NCBI GenBank assembly: GCA_937871415.1 | Contig: CALMQD010000446.1 | Location: 1 to 9,208, forward strand | From: an uncultured Phycisphaerales bacterium | GTDB lineage: Bacteria > Planctomycetota > Phycisphaerae > Phycisphaerales > UBA1924 | Direction of reading: 5' to 3' | Length of the DNA stretch: 9,208 nucleotides | Part shown: piece after piece, positions 7,303 through 9,208 of the stretch | How the letters are laid out: every line of letters starts with the position of its first letter | Position numbering within the stretch: position 1 is the stretch's first letter | Notes under the pieces: generated by a model | Database searches by the model: none | Told to the model about the DNA's origin: nothing | Seen by the model: the letters and a program-made list of their open reading frames with translations, nothing else | Position numbers and translations under genes: made by a program

Positions 7303-7318
7303 CGCCGAGCGCTCGGCG
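7303..7318. promoter_or_regulatory. 16-bp perfect palindrome upstream of the DUF6263-like gene
   Basis: CGCCGAGCGCTCGGCG is its own reverse complement with no spacer. It lies 60 bp upstream of the ATG at 7242, in the 138-bp gap after the ACT gene. The position would suit an operator or a promoter-proximal site. In DNA this rich in G+C such a palindrome could arise by chance about once in several tens of kilobases, so the regulatory reading is weak. Confidence 0.3.
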
Positions 7319-7380
7319 TCGTGACTGGGTTGGTCGTTGGGGGTGCGGGGTTTCGGTCGAGGGTGATACCGCCGGCGTCG

Positions 7381-7860
7381 TCAGGAGCCGCGGCAGAGGT
7401 CCTCTTCTCCCAGGAGCCGGAACTCTTTCCGCATGAGGATCTGGCCCGCGAGGGTGGCGTCGTCGACGGCGATGGCCAGCCGGGGCCGGTCGTTGGAAGC
7501 GGTCATGAGCGGATAGGCGAAGCGGATATTGAGTTCCGCGCCCAGGAGGTACAGGCAGAGGCGCTCGAGTGTCTGGCCGCGCTGCAGTTCAACGACCAAC
7601 AGGCCATACTCAGCGAACGGAAACTCGTTGCGCTGGAGGAGACGGCGGGTCTCGGCGGAGTTGCTGGTGATGAGGCGGACGATCGCGCAGTCGCTGGCGT
7701 CGTGAACCGAGAGAGCACAGACAGTCACCGAGGCGTTCTCGAAGGTCCGCAGCAGGTCGTGCAGTTGGCCGACCTTGTTGTCGAGAAAGACCGAGAACTG
7801 CGTCACGCTCGGCGGCACGTACCCCAGCGTCGTCTCCATCCCTGCGCCCGCCTGCGACAT
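7381..7860 (-). CDS. Tandem ACT-domain protein
   Basis: The protein has 159 residues and two ACT domains. The first (~20-83) begins VTQFSVFLDNKVGQLHDLL and contains VCALSVHDASDCAIVRLI. The second (~86-153) begins YGLLVVELQRGQTLERLC and contains AELNIRFAYPLM. ACT domains bind amino acids or similar small ligands and often regulate amino-acid metabolism. A stand-alone pair such as this is common in planctomycete and delta-proteobacterial genomes and is presumed to be an amino-acid sensor; its partner is unknown. Positions 27-31 (DNKVG) match the start of the first loop, where Pro often replaces Val, as in 'NKPG'. The start at 7860 has GGGAGA 7 nt upstream and begins just before the domain. An in-frame ATG at 7944 would add an Arg-rich stretch unlike the family and was rejected. 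The next gene on this strand starts 138 bp further on. Confidence 0.85.
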   Translation of the reverse strand: MSQAGAGMETTLGYVPPSVTQFSVFLDNKVGQLHDLLRTFENASVTVCALSVHDASDCAIVRLITSNSAETRRLLQRNEFPFAEYGLLVVELQRGQTLERLCLYLLGAELNIRFAYPLMTASNDRPRLAIAVDDATLAGQILMRKEFRLLGEEDLCRGS

Positions 7861-7867
7861 GGCCGAA

Positions 7868-7873
7868 TCTCCC
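7868..7873 (-). promoter_or_regulatory. Shine-Dalgarno deciding the start of the ACT-domain gene
   Basis: GGGAGA on the minus strand lies 7 nt before the ATG at 7860. It favours this start over the upstream in-frame ATG at 7944. Confidence 0.6.
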
Positions 7874-7960
7874 GCCCTGGTTGCGCCGCCCGGGGTCGGT
7901 GTGCGTCCGCCATGACGCATCCGGCTTCGGCGGTGCTCGAACAAGGGCCCGCAGAGTCTA

Positions 7961-7974
7961 TCCGACCCGTCGGA
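7961..7974. promoter_or_regulatory. Inverted repeat in the divergent ACT/GT-C gap
   Basis: TCCGAC and GTCGGA form a 6-bp inverted repeat with a 2-nt spacer, centred 107 bp upstream of the ACT start and 99 bp upstream of the GT-C start. The half-site TCCGAC occurs again at 8027-8032. The right edge on the minus strand runs into TAGACT, a weak -10-like box. This could be an operator, but the arms are short and chance cannot be excluded. Confidence 0.25.
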
Positions 7975-8027
7975 CGAGCGCCGCGGGCGTCACGGATCCG
8001 GGCCGGTTTTTGAGCCGCCGGGGCGGT

Positions 8028-8056
8028 CCGACGCGTATTTGTTTTGGGTTTACGAT
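8028..8056 (+). promoter_or_regulatory. Possible promoter of a near-leaderless GT-C transcript
   Basis: TACGAT at 8051-8056 matches the -10 consensus at four of six bases. CCGACG at 8028-8033 is a poor -35, 17 bp upstream. Transcription would start about 8063, only a few bases before the ATG at 8066. The ATG has no Shine-Dalgarno, which fits a leaderless or nearly leaderless mRNA. The motif match is weak. Confidence 0.25.
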
Positions 8057-8065
8057 CTCCTCCGC

Positions 8066-9208
8066 ATGGCCCCAACCCCCAACGCCGCCGCCGGACCGAG
8101 TCAGAGCGCCCCGCCGGAGCGCCGTTCGCCGCTGCTGAGCGCGCTGGCGCGGATGAGCCCGCGCTCGCTGGACCGGTGGATCGTCGCGTTCCTGTGCCTG
8201 CTGGTGTTCGTGGTCTTCTTTCACACCGTCAACGGCGAGTGGGTGTACGACGACGGGATGCAGATCGCGGACAACCCGTGGATCAAGGACCGGTCGGTGT
8301 CCACCGTCGTCAAGGCGCTCACGAGCGACGTCTGGGGGTTCATGTCTCCCACCGGCGAGGCGTACTCACGCTACTACCGCCCGACCTTTGTCGGCTGGAT
8401 GATCATCCACCAGCGGCTCTTCGACGTCTGGGATCCCTTGCCGTGGCGATTGAGCACGGTGCTCACGCACATGCTGGCGACGGTCCTGGCTTTCCGCGTC
8501 GTGCGACGGCTGGGCCTTTCGTCGATCGCCGGCGCGGCGGTCGGCGTCGTCTTCGCCATCCACCCCTCGCGAGCCGAGTCGGCGGCGTGGGTCGCCGGGG
8601 TGACCGACCCGCTGTTGGCGGTGTTCCTGTTCACGTCGATCATCGCGCTCCTGCGCCTCATCGATCCGCCCGACGTCCTGGATCCGGGATCGGGTGTGCC
8701 GGCGCAGGCGGCGGTGGGCCGGTTCGGGCGCATCGCGCTCTGGGGTGTGTCGCTCCTGTGCTACGTGCTGGCGCTGGGGTGCAAGGAGGTCGCGATGCTG
8801 TTCCCGGCGGTCGTGTTCGCGATCGCCGCGGCCCCCGCGTCGTGGTCGGGCCCGGGTCCGATGCCGCTGTGGAGCCCCGCGCGCCTGAAGCGGGCGGCGC
8901 TCGTGACGGCGCCGTACCTGGCGCTGGCGGCGGCGTTCGCGGTGGTGCGGAGGGAGCTGCTCGGGCCGGAGTTCATCGGGCACTCGCCCCTGGGCTTTGA
9001 GGTCAACATCTTCACGCTCCCGCTGGTCGGGATCTTCTACGTCAAGCAATCGCTCCTGCCGTACCACATCAGTTCGTTCTACCCGCTGGAGCACGTGCTC
9101 AAGCCCGACCTGAACAACTTCTTCGTGCCGGGGGTGATCTTCCTGTTGCTGGCGGGGGGCGATGCTGCTCCTGGCGTTCGGCAAGTGGCGGTCGCGGGCC
9201 TCGATCAC
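8066..9208 (+). CDS. TMTC-like GT-C membrane glycosyltransferase, N-terminal part, with apparent frameshift near 9154-9159
   Basis: The frame stays open from an ATG at 8066 to the window edge, 381 codons, and the 3' end is missing. After a cytoplasmic leader, helix 1 (~39-54) leads to a loop with WVYDDGMQIADNP, whose Asp62/Asp63 sit where GT-C enzymes carry their catalytic acid. YYRPTFVGW (103-111), HPSRAESAAWVAG (166-178) and CKEVAMLFPA (239-248) are the blocks of TMTC-like multi-span proteins, which transfer sugars from lipid-linked donors on the outer face of the membrane. These proteins usually go on to several more helices and TPR repeats, outside this window. Past codon 363 the frame turns from hydrophobic to DAAPGVRQVAVAGLDH. 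Dropping one G from the run at 9154-9159 restores AGAMLLLAFGKWRSRASI, a helix with a basic end. No Shine-Dalgarno is visible. A single base error or a real frameshift is likely. Confidence 0.78.
   Translation, partial: MAPTPNAAAGPSQSAPPERRSPLLSALARMSPRSLDRWIVAFLCLLVFVVFFHTVNGEWVYDDGMQIADNPWIKDRSVSTVVKALTSDVWGFMSPTGEAYSRYYRPTFVGWMIIHQRLFDVWDPLPWRLSTVLTHMLATVLAFRVVRRLGLSSIAGAAVGVVFAIHPSRAESAAWVAGVTDPLLAVFLFTSIIALLRLIDPPDVLDPGSGVPAQAAVGRFGRIALWGVSLLCYVLALGCKEVAMLFPAVVFAIAAAPASWSGPGPMPLWSPARLKRAALVTAPYLALAAAFAVVRRELLGPEFIGHSPLGFEVNIFTLPLVGIFYVKQSLLPYHISSFYPLEHVLKPDLNNFFVPGVIFLLLAGGDAAPGVRQVAVAGLDH

Noticed and set aside
6424..8013. 529-codon plus-strand open frame across the DUF6263-like and ACT genes
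   Set aside because: It is antisense to two genes with clear signal-peptide or domain evidence and crosses the gap between them. The translation is Gly/His/Leu/Arg-rich without motifs.
8044..9000. Plus-strand frame starting at 8044 with 318 codons
   Set aside because: It is in a different frame from the GT-C protein and its translation is Arg/Gly-rich; the frame from 8066 shows helices and TMTC-like blocks.
1..9208. Search for CRISPR arrays, insertion sequences, phage genes, tRNA or rRNA genes
   Set aside because: No regularly spaced repeats, transposase motifs, phage proteins or RNA-gene sequences were found on either strand.

Overview
The window is GC-rich bacterial DNA, about two thirds G+C or more judged by eye, and is densely coded with eight protein genes and no RNA genes. 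A planctomycete of the Phycisphaerae type seems most likely. That rests on the overall style: a Met-rich secreted protein like DUF6263, a stand-alone tandem-ACT protein, a TMTC-like GT-C membrane protein, weak or missing Shine-Dalgarno sites on some genes, and Ala/Pro/Arg-rich tails. This is inference from protein style, not a taxonomic assignment.

Layout. (1) Positions 1-1119, minus: a GT-B-type surface-carbohydrate glycosyltransferase-like gene whose 3' end lies outside the window. (2) Positions 1260-3008, plus: a divergent GT4-like glycosyltransferase with an extra C-terminal Rossmann-like domain. The pair shares a 140-bp gap. (3) Positions 2999-5994, minus: a likely operon of three genes, in transcription order a YdhS/COG4529-type FAD/NAD(P)-binding protein, a four-helix membrane protein (DUF4149/TMEM205-like), and endonuclease III (nth). 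The last two overlap as GTGA. The nth end overlaps the end of the GT4 gene by 10 bp, tail to tail. (4) Positions 6055-7242, minus: a secreted Met-rich DUF6263-like protein followed by a clear Rho-independent terminator. (5) Positions 7381-7860, minus: a tandem ACT-domain protein. (6) Positions 8066-9208, plus: the N-terminal part of a TMTC-like GT-C membrane protein, with an apparent +1 frameshift in a six-G run about 50 bp before the window edge.

Working together. The left pair of glycosyltransferases and the right GT-C enzyme suggest cell-surface glycan or protein glycosylation. The central genes are DNA base-excision repair plus two poorly characterised proteins, and nothing ties them to the glycosylation genes. 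I do not see a defence system, CRISPR array, transposon, prophage or obvious biosynthetic cluster. The points most worth a second look are the atypical cysteine spacing of the Nth [4Fe-4S] loop, the extra domain on the GT4 enzyme, the frameshift in the GT-C gene, and the palindrome plus leader hairpin before the Met-rich secreted protein.
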